This document shows positions 13,191-24,413 of a stretch of 64,000 nucleotides of DNA, in pieces. The position numbers were made by a program, and so were the translations under genes. Every line of letters starts with the position of its first letter. Within the stretch, counting starts at the first letter, position 1. The stretch spans positions 4,156,576-4,220,575 of the forward strand of contig JAQFVV010012490.1 of NCBI GenBank assembly GCA_028023455.1, in the 5' to 3' direction. The notes under the pieces were generated by a model, which saw only the letters and a program-made list of their open reading frames with translations, did not search any database and was not told the DNA's origin. Source of the DNA: Epiperipatus broadwayi. Taxonomy: Eukaryota > Onychophora > Udeonychophora > Euonychophora > Peripatidae.

Positions 13191-13879
13191 TAATTAATAT
13201 TATAGTATAAAAAACATATATTGCATACATATCAATAAAGCATATAAAATTCTAGTTATGTAAACAGTTGAATTGTGAATTTCAAAGTGTAAGCAATGGT
13301 ATATATTTTTTGAGTCTAATAATATTACAATATTAAAAAAACGAACATTATATTGAGTAAAATATATAAAATCCAACAATTATATCTATAAGAACAAATG
13401 AATATTAGTAAATTTTCAAAATATAAGTAGTGAATATCTTTGTAATCATCTTTACAGAAAGCTTAAGGCATAGTCTAACTTAATGGCTATCTTATTACAT
13501 CTTTGGGTTTTTCACAACACACTTCATGGTCTCATTTTCAAATATCGAACTTTAAAATGGTAGACAGCCATTAGATAGAACAATTTGTACATAGATATAT
13601 ATCAGGAAATAATTAACCCATATTTCATTCCTTTACCCTTTTTGCTGAGTTATTTGCTACATCATTATTGCAAAAACCTGTCTTATCTCTTTTACTATGG
13701 TAAATGTCCAACTGATATGTCAAAACCATTTTATGTTGTTTGGTATAAATGTTAATTTCTCTGACAATATTTTGTAGAAATGTATTTTTTTTAAAAAAAG
13801 CTTTAAATAATGCAAACATTGGCATCTGGTTCTGTAATTACAGTAATGCTAAATTGTAATCCTAATATTGAACAATTTG
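13191..13879. other. A+T-rich spacer
   Basis: I see nothing supported here; the minus open frame at 13625-13825 has no recognised motif. Confidence 0.4.
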
Positions 13880-14112
13880 CATAATCTAATATTAATTATT
13901 AAATGTTTTAAACAAAATGAAACTTTGTTTAAACTTTTTAACTTCATTCAACTGTTAGTAATAGCACACAAATTAGTATACAACACAATATTTTGAGTGA
14001 TATTATTCTCCACTTTTTTTAAAGTGATGCTGACATGACTTGTGATTGTACTAGATAGGAAATTGAATCTAGGGTCTTTAGATTCACTCATATTGATTTT
14101 ATGTCAATATTG
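13880..14112 (-). repeat. SINE-like repeat, minus orientation
   Basis: Read on the minus strand it shows a degraded tRNA-like head (GATTGGTTAC, later AGATTCAATTTCC as B box). The tail reads GGAGAATAATATCACTCAAA and ends in a GTTTAAACAAAGTTT-type segment. The same tail, in plus orientation, occurs in the next feature and at 44.27-44.48 kb, which defines a family. The two copies here lie head to head about 15 bases apart. Confidence 0.5.
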
Positions 14113-14125
14113 TAACCAATCAACA

Positions 14126-14335
14126 GAATAGCCTAATTGGGTGGAGCATTGTCTTAAATTCAGTTTTCATAAAATCAAACAGGCTTGATTCCCTTGCTAA
14201 TCATGGCCCAATATCTGAAGAAGAAATGAACAATAATAGCACTCAAAATGTTGGGTTATATACTAATCTATGTATTATTAATAACAGTGAATATATTTAA
14301 ATAGTTTAAACAAAGTTTAAATTTTTCTAGAAATA
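14126..14335 (+). repeat. SINE-like repeat, plus orientation
   Basis: A-box-like TGGGTGGAGCATTG (about 14138-14151) and B-box-like AGGCTTGATTCCC (14181-14193) are followed by the family tail containing AATAGCACTCAAAATGTTGG and GTTTAAACAAAGTTT. It forms an inverted pair with the copy just upstream. Confidence 0.55.
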
Positions 14336-15894
14336 TTTAACAATATTAGTTGTTGGACATAATCTATTATATAATTATAATCACATTACCATCATCACAA
14401 ACTTACAGACAAATAATAGGGATGGGCCTGTCATTGAAGGTAAACCTTGAATATGGTGTATGTTTACTTCATGCCAAGAATAATCCTCTTATAAATAGGA
14501 TTCTTTTTATCTGCATTAGCATTTCATTCTCACTTTCAAATTCTTCTTCACTTGATTTCTCACTATTCTCCAAAACACTTTGGATCAGATTCATGGAGAT
14601 AGAAGTTGGTTCCGGGTATTCAACATATATAATGTAAATGATCAAATTGTATAGTATCAACTCTTATTATATTTCAACATATTGAAATGGTATTGGTCTC
14701 ATGATCTATGAAAAATAGATTACAGAAAAGCTTTTTATAGGGTTTAGATAGGGTTATTAAGGAAGTAACATATGAGAGTTGGTGTTATACAATTATGGGA
14801 TGTAAAATGATTTAAATAAATGTACAAGTTGAATCAATAATGTAGGGGTCCCAAAAATATGAATCTGGTAGAAAGCTGTGATAATTCATTTCACCCTATT
14901 AATATACTAAGTGGGTCTGTAAAGGAATTCATAAATAACAAAATTAATACTATTGTGATTAAAGTGAAGGAGGAGACTGAGGTGTTGAAATTAATTATGG
15001 CTTTACTTTAATAAAGATCTATAAATCTTAAGATCTTACTTTGAATGGGTGTGCATGTATTACATCAACATATGTATACATTATTGATGGGAAATTAGTA
15101 CCTTAGGAAATAGAAAAAAAAAGGGAAAATTATAATTAATAATTTTATGTAAAGTTTACAGGAGTATTCACAGCATTTCTTTTATTTAATGTTAATAAAC
15201 ATAAATGTTGAATTGAAATATTTTGTTTAATTTTAATATCAAATATGTTTATGAAAATAAAACATGATTGAGTTTTATTTAAAAAAGAAACAAAAAAAAA
15301 AGAGAAATATAAAACAAATTTTGTGTAGAGTTAAGGATTATAAAACAGGATTATCAAGGTTAAGCAATCTAAAAAAAAATCAGCTTAAATTATTTTTGAA
15401 ATAAAAAAAGTATCTTTTCATTTATAAAAAACAGCTTAGCTTGACTTATGAATTATTGAATAAGCATTTGTGATGTAGGTCAATAGCATAAGGCTGAAAA
15501 TTATGCTCATTAGAAATCTGCAGATTTTATCTTAAAATTTTCATAGGCTTTCTCCTAGAAGTTTAATACAGCTTACTAGCAATCTGTTTATATAACCACC
15601 AATTAAGAGGAAATATAGCTTGATGGACAGTTAAAAATGAAATACCAGCTAAAGAAATTGGGAAACCATTCAGAATTAGTTTTTTTTAGAAGAAAATGTC
15701 AGTCCATTACTGAAAGGAAGTAGTTATTGTTAGTTTTCAATAATTGATATGGCAAAGAAAATCCACCATATAAAACACCTCTCTTAGAAATAAAATCCAT
15801 TATTTGATTTATAAGTCTGTCCAATGAGACATGTAATTATTAAGAATGAGAAGGATGTTGAACTGAGGAAAGTTATACAGAAATTAACAATTGT
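14336..15894. other. A+T-rich spacer
   Basis: No gene recognised. At 14469-14660 the minus strand has a 63-codon frame with an acidic run (SEKSSEEEFESENE), and the plus strand is also open there. Overlapping open frames on both strands, without a known motif, do not support a gene. Confidence 0.4.
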
Positions 15895-15940
15895 GCCATC
15901 AGCCTATGTTATTATGTGCCACCAACCTATGTTATTATGT
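15895..15940. repeat. Two 23-bp tandem copies
   Basis: Two adjacent near-identical units (GCCATCAGCCTATG... and GCCACCAACCTATG..., each ending TTATTATGT). This is a simple local duplication. Confidence 0.8.
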
Positions 15941-18900
15941 GAAAACTGTTTCTATAAGTCCATGAAACTGCTGAAGTTAAAGATAGTCTACAAATCCAAT
16001 ATCAGTTTTTATAAAAGAAACTATTAAGCAAGATAAGAAAACTAATAAAGGTCTGTTTGAGTGAATGCAGTTTTTAGAGTATTAAAATGGTGCCACTACA
16101 ATTAATATGTACACAGTCTTTAATGTTATCTAGGTAAGTGTTGTATTTATATTTTACACAAAGCTCTAAAGTAGAGTTATTTCAAATCTTTATAATATTT
16201 TGTTTAGGAAATGTTCAATTATAAAATACTTTCATAACTGATTTATTATTATTAAAATTTTTTTAATTTTTTATATAAAATTGTCATATGGCTATATTTA
16301 TTTTTTGATTATTAATACTTTTTGTGTATATGTACATGAAATAGTGTATGTTCAACATGTTTTAAAAAGCCCATATTATTAGATGTTATAAATAGGTAAA
16401 TTGTTTTTATTAGACTCAGATACTGGTATATGTGAGTGCCTGTTATTCAACACATAACATATATTTTTGAATATGTGACTAACTTGCCATAATTTCATAT
16501 TAATGAAATTTTTATTGTTAATATTAAATTTTGTTGTTAAGTAAAGGTTTTTTGTTGTCCATAATTCTTTGTTCTTATTCATGTATAAAATTCTCAAATG
16601 TATGTGATAATGTGATCATGTCATTATCAGATATCTTGTTTCAATTAGAACTTGTTTTTAAGTTAAACTCTGATTATCATAGCTTTGAAAATAAAGAGGT
16701 TAAAAATTAAGTTATTATTTAGAAAATAAAAAGATCATGCTTTGCCATTGTTCTGAAATAAATACAAGTTGATATTTTTATGTATCATTATTATAGACTA
16801 TTGAAAAAGGGAACCTATTTTTGATCAATAATAATAATAGTATGGGATTTTATCTGGTATGATAATAGGTTAACTAGGTCATTGTAATAGATAAGAGAAT
16901 CTATCTAGGATCCTTGCACTTATATTTCCACATACATTTTAACTTCATTCCTGGGAGAAATAAGTGTTAAATGATATATATACACTTACCTCATCCTTAC
17001 CATCTTCCATTTCCATTATTTCCAAGTTTCATAATCAGGAAGAATTTGCACAGTTGTCTAGTTTAGGATATATCAATATCATTGAAATGCAAGTATGCAT
17101 AAATGTGGGTAAGTGTATGAGGATAGATATGGATATGTGAAAATATGTGTAACCATATAAAATATATATGTAGGTATGTGAGGATATGACCAATTGAAAT
17201 TTGAATATAGAAAAATACACATAGGTTTTAATTTAAACTGTTATATATATTGAACAGGAGACTTTCCCGCTTCAAAGATCCCTTCATAATTTTCATAACG
17301 TTATTTAAAAGTTTATACGATATAGCACACATATGCAGCTATATTGTAAAATTCTGTAATTTTAAAAAATTATCTTTAATAGATTTTATTTGTTATTTTA
17401 AAATAAGTTTCTTCTAACACTTATTTTTTTCTTTGTCAAATTGTAAATACCTTCCAAGTTAAAAGTTTTAAACCTTATTTTTTTTTTTGAGAAAGCTTTT
17501 AATTTTGGAAAATTAAGTGTATTCCTGTCTCTTTTATTTTAATTATGATCCATTTTTAGTTTGATTTTAAAAGCAGAGATTTAATTTTGTGTTGTTGTTT
17601 TTCTATAAGATAATCCTTGGTTAGAATTCTTAATGAAGATTGAGCAGGAGATAAAGATTTGCCCTGGGCTAATGCTTATAATTGGAAAACAAGAAAGTTT
17701 ACACAGGAGATAGTGAGAGGATATAACTAACCCCAAAAATTTCGGACATTTAGATTCTTGGCTTGACAAAGCTAGCTCTGCTTCACTATAATTGATTCAG
17801 TCTCTTATAATTATACTTTTCATTTCATATTAGCCTGCTGAGATTCATACTGTGTTGGCAATTTGGATATTTTTCTTAAAACTTACTGTACTCATTTTTC
17901 AGAATGCTAGTAGTAAAATTTCATATTCTACTACCTTATTGCCTACATTTCGTAAGATGTCAAAATTCATCACTATGTGTTTTCAAACCTACAATATGCC
18001 TTGCTAACTTACCTGAGGACAGACTTCTGACTCCAAGCTGTTCTTACTTCATGCCATGAAAGACTGAAGTAAAAAGGACCCCCGAAATATGTCTCTACAC
18101 TTGCCACTGTAAAGAAATGAAACACCTGAAAATTGGAACTCAAAAAAATAAATGTGCACAGTCTTTGAAAAATGTGGACTCTGCTTTACTGTAAGGTAAA
18201 AATATTTCTTATTTTTTCCAGGCTATATAAATCTTTTTTTTAAATCTCCACTCAATCTAAAAATAAATCTGTGGTTTTAATAATTATTTAATCTTATAAT
18301 TATATGTGTTTGCTTTTCTTTGTATTTATAGTGTGTCTTGGAATCTTAGTTTTAAGATTCCAAGTTTGTTTTCCATTTTAGTTATCAGAGAGTGTATTGT
18401 GAGATTATAGTTTATATTCTTAATATGTCTCCCTTTATTTTATTAACTAGCACTAAATGCTTTAGCAGTTTTTCATAATTTTAATTTGCTTACCTGTCTC
18501 TATTTTAATGTTCAATAATTAATTTTAAATACATTTAGGTTGCATTTTTTTGCAAATTGTAAATGTTTTGACTGGCAGTTTATCATGTTTGTTATTATAG
18601 TTTTTCTATAGTTGGAGATTTTATTTCTTTTCTTCTAAATTACGTAAGACCGTAATCATTCTTCAAGTTTTATTGTCTTGTATGTGAAATCAATCATGAA
18701 TTACCTTAAAAGGGGTACATCATGAGCTGTCCTGCCGACAAAATGACATTCTTGTCTCGATGCTTATTCCGGGCCAAGAAATGCTCGTTGGCGCTGTTTC
18801 ATTGATTTCCTACAAGTCCATTTTTTTTATCTCTGAATTGGGAAACTGATGAGAAAATTTTATCTGAATTTAGAAAAGAAGCTCATTCGTTTTTATATTT

Positions 18901-20212
18901 TCCTATTATTAAAATGAGGATGTTGTATTGAAGATAATTTTTGATGACTTTGAATACCAAGTTCATGATTTTGATTTAGGTCAATTGTTTACATCATTAC
19001 TAGTGATTATTATATATAGATAATATGTTAATAACAATAAAATTTTATTTATTTCTTTAAAATAATCTTTTATTTCGTGCTTGCGTTTACTCTATCCAAT
19101 CATATTTCCCTCATATTGTTGTAGTGTATCAAATTTACATCACAATTAAAGACATAATTTTAATAAAGGCTAGTTGTTGTATATGTGTTTTATAGTTTAA
19201 TTCAAATGTGTATTTATCATATGATTAAGCTGGGGTTTAAATGTATAAAACAACTAATGGTTTATCAGTTATAGTGCTTCATTTTTATTAATGTAGTGTT
19301 AGGCTAAAGAGTGTGTAAATGATACTGGAAGGAGGTAAGGACCACACCTTGCAATATATTAAAGCATATAGTACCAAATCTAAAAGCATGAAATCTTGTT
19401 ATAATTTAATATCAAATTAAAAAAATAAAAATAAAATATTAAAAAAGGATGCTATGAAAAAATATACATAATAAAAAATATGTCGTAAATTTACCAATTG
19501 TAATAATAATAATAAAAAAAGATCAAATTATTAATAACAACAAAACAAAACATTTCTACTTTTTCAATATAATATGGTAATGAAAAGAAAACATTCATCC
19601 ATGTTGGTTTATGCTTACTAGGAATCTTTTGATAAATTATAATTTTTTCCTGATTACAGCATTCTACATAAAGATATTCTCTCTAACATGCATTAAATTA
19701 CAAAAAAAAAACTACCTGCGATGCTAATTAAGCACTGTTTGAATTCAAGGATAAAAGATGGAATGTTCAATCTACCAATTGATTGCTTAACTGTCAACTT
19801 TCTGAATATTTTACTGCATGATTATTATTATTCTAATAATTTTTCATAATAAAAAGAATGAAGAAGAAAGTTATTGAAATACTGCAGTAAATTTTATTTA
19901 TTTATTTTTTAAAAAATCTATTTTTAAAACCACTTAAGTAAAAAGGTGGAAGATAAAAGAAAAAGGAGAGGGAATAAATATACTTAGCCTCTAGCTAATA
20001 TATTTTTCACTTTCAATAAAAAGGAGAGAATATCTTTACATTTATTAACTGTCAATGCTTACATCCTTATGAAATAATACTGTACGAAATTTTCATGTTT
20101 TAATTTTATAAAATTTTAAATACAGAACAGATGTTCTTAGTATCTTTTGAGGTATGTCAGCATTTTTCAAAAATCAAATTAAAATATAATTTTTTTCTGC
20201 TAAAAATTATAA
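15941..20212. other. A+T-rich spacer
   Basis: No supported gene. At 18064-18100 the string CTGAAGTAAAAAGGACC, then CCGAAATATGTC, resembles the PLE hammerhead-type motif but has only a very weak stem. At 18720-18815 a short G+C-richer patch contains a 27-codon frame starting MSCPADKM on plus and an open frame on minus; it is not assignable. The remainder is low-complexity A+T. Confidence 0.4.
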
Positions 20213-20286
20213 ATTAATGAACACTAACACTTCTGTTGTTATTTAACAGAGATAATATTATTAATACATACAATTAAAATAATTGC

Positions 20287-20321
20287 TAGGCACTTTCAAC
20301 ACTAACATATTCTTATCAAGG
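20287..20321 (-). ncRNA. Hammerhead-like stem-GAAAG motif (PLE copy 2)
   Basis: Minus strand: CCTTGATAAG, stem arms AATAT and GTGTT around a TTA loop region (A-T and G-T pairs), then GAAAGTGCC. It sits about 100 bases from the 3' end of the copy, as in copies 3 and 4. The core differs from a canonical hammerhead (CUUGAUAAG in place of CUGANGA). Confidence 0.4.
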
Positions 20322-20455
20322 CAAACTCTTTAAAACATGGACTCTTTCCTGACTTAAAAATCACTTTAACAGCCAGACATTACTAATCGGAAAACTAGTT
20401 TGTTTAGCATGAATTGCATCCTGGATTTTTTAATTAAATATGATTCCTTAATTTT

Positions 20456-20731
20456 TCATTTCTTATTATGTGGCTCATACTTTAATATATTAAACTTTTG
20501 TGGAATAAAACTATGATCCATTGCACATTGATGAATATAAAATGCTGAATATACCATATTATCTTCTATCACTTTTTTATATGAATAATTATGTTGTTGC
20601 AAATGACATTTCATATTTGTTCTCATTTCACCAATATAAATAGCACAACATCCTGGAACTTGGCAAACAATAGAATATATAATTTGACATTTATCACTAC
20701 CAGCTGTTTTACTTTTATAGAAATAAAACAA
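20456..20731 (-). pseudogene. GIY-YIG endonuclease domain of PLE copy 2
   Basis: An open frame of 91 codons contains IIYSIVCQVPGC, then AIYIGE, RTNMK and HLQQH, corresponding to the GIY (here IYS), YIG, arginine and histidine positions of PLE endonucleases. A C-terminal part (VYSAFYIHQCAMDH, ILKYEPHNKK) follows. The first glycine of GIY is changed in this reading, and upstream continuity with RT is broken by the inserted hairpin, so this is a remnant. The same domain in copy 3 lacks 12 codons that are present here. Confidence 0.75.
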
Positions 20732-20887
20732 ACTAACTCCTTCTTTTTAAAACTTGATTTATTATGACTATAATCATGAAAAAGAAATCCGATGTTTCGA
20801 CTATTTTTTATAGTCTTTTTCAAGGCACACTAAAATAAAATATATATACACAATAAATATCACATATTCCAAAAAAAAAAAAAAAAA
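20716..20887 (-). repeat. Left arm of PLE internal hairpin
   Basis: This 170-bp arm is the inverted complement of 21062-21227, with few mismatches. It runs from TATAGAAATAAAACAAAC through a TTTTCAAGG motif to an A run at 20871-20887. It contains the hammerhead-like motif on the minus strand (20789-20825: stem arms GACTAT/ATAGTC, then GAAACATCGG). It is probably a PLE pseudo-terminal repeat. Confidence 0.8.
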
Positions 20888-21061
20888 TTAAATTAATTAA
20901 AAATTACAAAATAATAAAATATATCCATAACCAAAATTTTCTTTTTTTTACCTTATCTCACTCCCCTTTCCTATTACAATCACAACTTAAACACAACTAA
21001 TTCCTTTTTAAAATTCTATATATATATCAAATAAAAACTTTTAATTAAAAACCTATTATTA

Positions 21062-21227
21062 TTTTTTTTTTTGGAATATGTGATATTTATTGTATGTATA
21101 TATTTTATTTTAGTGTGCCTTGAAAAAGACTATAAAAAATAGTCGAAACGTCGGATTTCTTTTTCATGATTATAGTCATAATAAATCAAGTTTTAAAAAG
21201 AAGGAGTTAGTTTGTTTTATTTCTATA
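21062..21227 (+). repeat. Right arm of PLE internal hairpin
   Basis: Inverted partner of 20716-20887; a 174-base A+T-rich spacer separates the arms. On the plus strand it reads GGAATATGTGATATTTATTG, then GTGTGCCTTGAAAAAGAC. After the stem come GAAACGTCGGATTTC and TTAAAAAGAAGGAGTTAG. The arms differ at a few positions, so the structure is not brand new. The hairpin lies between RT and endonuclease of PLE copy 2. Confidence 0.8.
21118..21154 (+). ncRNA. Hammerhead-like stem-GAAAC motif in PLE repeat
   Basis: CCTTGAAAAA is followed by a perfect 6-bp stem (GACTAT / ATAGTC, loop AAAAA) and then GAAACGTCGG. Canonical PLE hammerheads read CUGAUGA, stem II, GAAAC. Here stem II and GAAAC are present, but the CUGANGA box is replaced by CUUGAAAA. 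An inverted copy lies at 20789-20825. Confidence 0.45.
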
Positions 21228-21804
21228 TTAGATATATATGAATTATTTTGAAAAGAAGAACTGTGTGCTGGTATATTAAATTATCTGTTTTCCTTGTAGT
21301 ATTATTTAATTTCCTATTAAGATTAGGAGGTGTACGCCAAGCTATTCTACAATCATTACTCATATTTGATGCTAACTTACCCTATATATTAGGCATATAT
21401 GCCATAAATACCCATTTTCTGTGGTCATTTTTATCAATATAGTCTTCAGATCTATGCTCAATTACAATTCTCTGAAGCATATTATACTTATAACCAACAT
21501 CTACTAAATCTTGAACATATTTCTCTATGTTATCCTTTCTATATGATTCATGCAAACATAATAATTGGTTATGATGTAAAAATAACTTAAACCTACCATT
21601 TTATGTGAACTAAGAGCATACAATGTAGGATGTATAAAACCTGAACATTTAACTATTTGATTATCATTTTATATAGAAAAAATTATCATTATATAATATT
21701 AAATTCAAAAACTTAATTGTTAAATTCATTTCCTCTTCTATCATACATTTTAATTCACCAACATTTTGTAAGCCATTAATAATTTTTACAATAACAACCT
21801 GTTA

Positions 21805-22522
21805 TATCAGTGCATCATCAATATATCTACAATATATCATATTACTATTTGATCTTAAAATAGGATTACGATACACTGCTCAATACTATCAAGGAAAATA
21901 CTATACCACTAATAGCTAACCAGGCCAACCTTTCTACATACTATATAATTTGTTATCATTTGTTTCTATTATCTCTCTACTTATTCATTCCAATACACTA
22001 ATTATGAAATTAGTTTTCTTATGTCCCATATTTGAACATTTCAAACATTCTTTTAATACTTTAATAGATCCTGTGCTATCTACAGATCCATATAACTGCA
22101 ACATCCAAAGATGCCAACTTATATTCATTAACCATTACAGATCTCACCAACAACTTAGCACACTCAAAAGATGATTTCAATGTATAAGATCCAAAACCCA
22201 CTTCAACTTTATATCCATTGTGCAATTAACTTAGATTTTTTTGGTAGTAGGCTCCATTAAAATCCAACATTAACCTCAAAGGAATTCCACTTTTATGTGT
22301 TTTAGCATTTGCAAACATTTTAGGTATTAAAGCTACCAATGGGTATACCTTATTATACTCCTTATTAGTAAGAATTGTTTTATCTTGCAATCTTAATATA
22401 TTAGATACAGATTTATCATTTTTCACATTATAATCATCTATTTGAACAAATTTTAATTTCTCAATCTGTTGCTGCAATTTCAAATCATATGTACTTTTAT
22501 ACATAATTACAAATCTATTCAA
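21805..22522 (-). pseudogene. Reverse transcriptase remnant of PLE copy 2
   Basis: On the minus strand, 22522-22226 gives an open piece (LNRFVI region, LQQQIEKLKFVQIDDYN, AKTHKSGIPLRLML) matching the N-terminal and finger part of PLE RTs; the LIPKxFANAKTHK segment is typical. After frame breaks the palm follows, with the active-site motif YCRYIDDAL at about 21805-21835. It is interrupted by stops and frameshifts, so inactive. Confidence 0.75.
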
Positions 22523-22656
22523 CTTATCCTCCTAATATTACTAATTGTTCAGATGGTTAAGCTATATTGGAGATGTGTTAGCATTTGGGCCTAGATATGT
22601 GTGTGGATATTGAAGGAATCCTAGGGCAGAAATTATTGCAGATATAGAAGCAGCAT

Positions 22657-23163
22657 ATGATGGTGCCGATAATAGAGAATATAATTGGTAGATTCGCTCC
22701 ATATGTGAATAAAATGGAAAATAATGCAAATTATTTATTGATGCCATCCATAAAAGATATAACGTTTTTGAATAATAATTTAATTTGCCCTACTGAGGAT
22801 GATAAGTTGAATAGATTTGTGATTACGGATGAAATTACATATGATTTGAAATTGCAGCAACAGATTGAGAAATTGAAATTTGTTCAAATAGATGATTATA
22901 ATGTGAAGTTAAAGAAGGATAAATTTGCATCTAGTATATTAAGATTGCAAGGTAAAACAATTCTTACTAATAATGAATATTATGAAGTATATCCATTGGC
23001 AGCTTTAATTCCTAAACTGTTTGCAAATGCTAAAACACATAAAAGAGGAGTTCCTTTGAGGTTAATGTTGGATTTTAATGGAGCATACTACCAAAAAATA
23101 TCTAAGTTAATTGCACTGTGGATACAAGATGAAGTGGGTTTTGGTTCTTATATATTAAAATAA
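22657..23163 (+). pseudogene. PLE RT N-terminal/finger part (copy 3)
   Basis: A 168-codon open segment contains LLMPSIKDITF, LNRFVITDE, KLKFVQIDDYNVK, LAALIPKLFANAKTHKRG and LRLMLDFNGAYYQK. It aligns nearly residue for residue with the opposite-strand segment of copy 2 (22522-22226). In PLE RTs this part precedes the catalytic palm. It runs into a stop (TAA) at 23161 before the palm begins in another frame. Confidence 0.75.
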
Positions 23164-23216
23164 TCTTTTGAGTATGCTAAGTTGTTGGGAGATCTGTAAC
23201 AGTTAATGGATATAAG

Positions 23217-23626
23217 TTGGCATCATTGGATGTTGCCGAGTTATATGGGTCTGTAGATAGAGCAGGATCTATTAAAGTATTAAAAGACTGTTTGAAGTGT
23301 TCAAATATGGGACATAAGAAAACTAATTTCATAATTAGTGTATTGGAATGGATAAGTAGAAAGATAATAGCAACATATGATAAATTGTTTACTATGGAGA
23401 AAGGTTGGCCTATGGGTTTAATTATTAGTGGTATTATGAGTAGTCTTTTCCTTGATAGTATTGAACAATGTATTGTACATCCTATTTTAAAATCAATTGA
23501 TATATTGTAGATATGTTGACAATGTGCTGATATATGGACAGCAGGATGTTATTGTAAAAATTATTAATGCATTACAAAATGTTGATGGATTAAGATGGAT
23601 GATAGAAGAGGATGATATCACATAAT
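23217..23626 (+). pseudogene. PLE RT palm (copy 3), mutated catalytic box
   Basis: The open segment 23217-23510 starts SLDVAELYGSVDR, the PLE RT motif normally reading SLDVxxLYxxVP, and contains GWPMGLIISGIMSSLFLD (usual GxPMGSPLSPxLAxxF). After a frameshift near 23500 the active-site box reads YCRYVDNVLIYG (23506-23541): the second catalytic aspartate is Asn. Copy 2 still has YIDD, so the N change is private to this copy. The piece ends in two stops near 23626. Confidence 0.75.
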
Positions 23627-24049
23627 GATAAATTTTTTATGTATAAAATGATAATCAAACAGTTAAATGTTCAGGGTTTTATACATCCTACTTCGTATGC
23701 TCCTATTTCATATAAGATGGTGGGTTTAAATTATTTTTACATTATAATCAGTTATGTTTGCATGAATCAGATAGAAAGGATAACATAGAGAAATATATTC
23801 AAGATTTAGTAGATGTTGGTTAAAACTATAATATGTTTTGGAGAATTGTAATTGAGCATTATCAGAAAAGATCTAAGGATTATATTGATCAAGTTGATCA
23901 TAGAAAATGATATCTATGGCATGTATACCTAATACACAGAGTAAATTAGCATCAGTTATAAGTAATGATTATAGAATAGCTTGGCATACCCCCTCTAATC
24001 TTAATATGAAATTAAATAATATTAAAAGTATAATGGATGGTAGAATGCC

Positions 24050-24217
24050 AAATTATATATTCTATTGTTTTCCAAGATCCAGGATGTTATGCTATTTGCA
24101 TTGGTGAAACGAGGACAAATATGAAAGTGATAGAAGATAGTATGGTGTATTCAGCATTTTATATTCATCAATGTGCAAAAGGTCATAGTTTTAGTCCACA
24201 AAATTTAATATACTGAT
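24050..24217 (+). pseudogene. Shortened GIY-YIG endonuclease (PLE copy 3)
   Basis: In the correct frame this reads IYSIVFQDPGCYAICIGETRTNMK followed directly by VIEDSMVYSAFYIHQ. In copy 2 a 12-codon segment (CHLQQHNYSYKK) sits between NMK and VIED, so this copy has lost the conserved histidine segment by an in-frame deletion. It ends at a TGA near 24217. It is a non-functional remnant. Confidence 0.7.
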
Positions 24218-24377
24218 GTATGAGCCACATGACAAGAAATGAAAGATTAAAGAATCATATTTAATTATGAAATCCCAGGATGCAATTAATGCTAAACAAA
24301 CTACTTTTCCGATTAGTAATGTCTGGTTGTTAAAGTGATTTTTAACTCTGGAAAGAATCCATGTTTTACAGAATTTG

Positions 24378-24413
24378 TCTTGATAAGGACACATTAGTGT
24401 TGAAAGCACTTGG
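24378..24413 (+). ncRNA. Hammerhead-like stem-GAAAG motif (PLE copy 3)
   Basis: TCTTGATAAG, a stem GACAC / GTGTT around ATTA (one G-T pair), then GAAAGCACTTGG. It is the same layout and distance to the 3' end as in copies 2 and 4; stem bases differ between copies but remain pairable. Confidence 0.4.

Larger units (their letters stand above)
20213..22545 (-). mobile_element. Penelope-like element copy 2 (minus), left arm of palindrome
   Basis: Read on the minus strand, the copy runs from RT (22.5 to about 21.3 kb) to GIY-YIG endonuclease (20.7-20.46 kb) to a 3' UTR ending near 20213. It is homologous to the plus-strand copy that follows, and the two are head to head with about 15 bases between. 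It is 5'-truncated within RT. The RT catalytic motif is still readable as YCRYIDDALI at about 21805-21835, so this copy keeps both catalytic aspartates. A separate hairpin (20716-21227) interrupts the region between RT and endonuclease. Confidence 0.8.

Noticed and set aside
14350-14660. Overlapping open frames on both strands with an acidic run
   Set aside because: No domain, no splice context and mutual overlap; likely chance.
18064-18100. CTGAAGTAAAAAGGACC then CCGAAATATGTC as another PLE hammerhead-type site
   Set aside because: The stem is only about two base pairs and no PLE coding sequence lies nearby.
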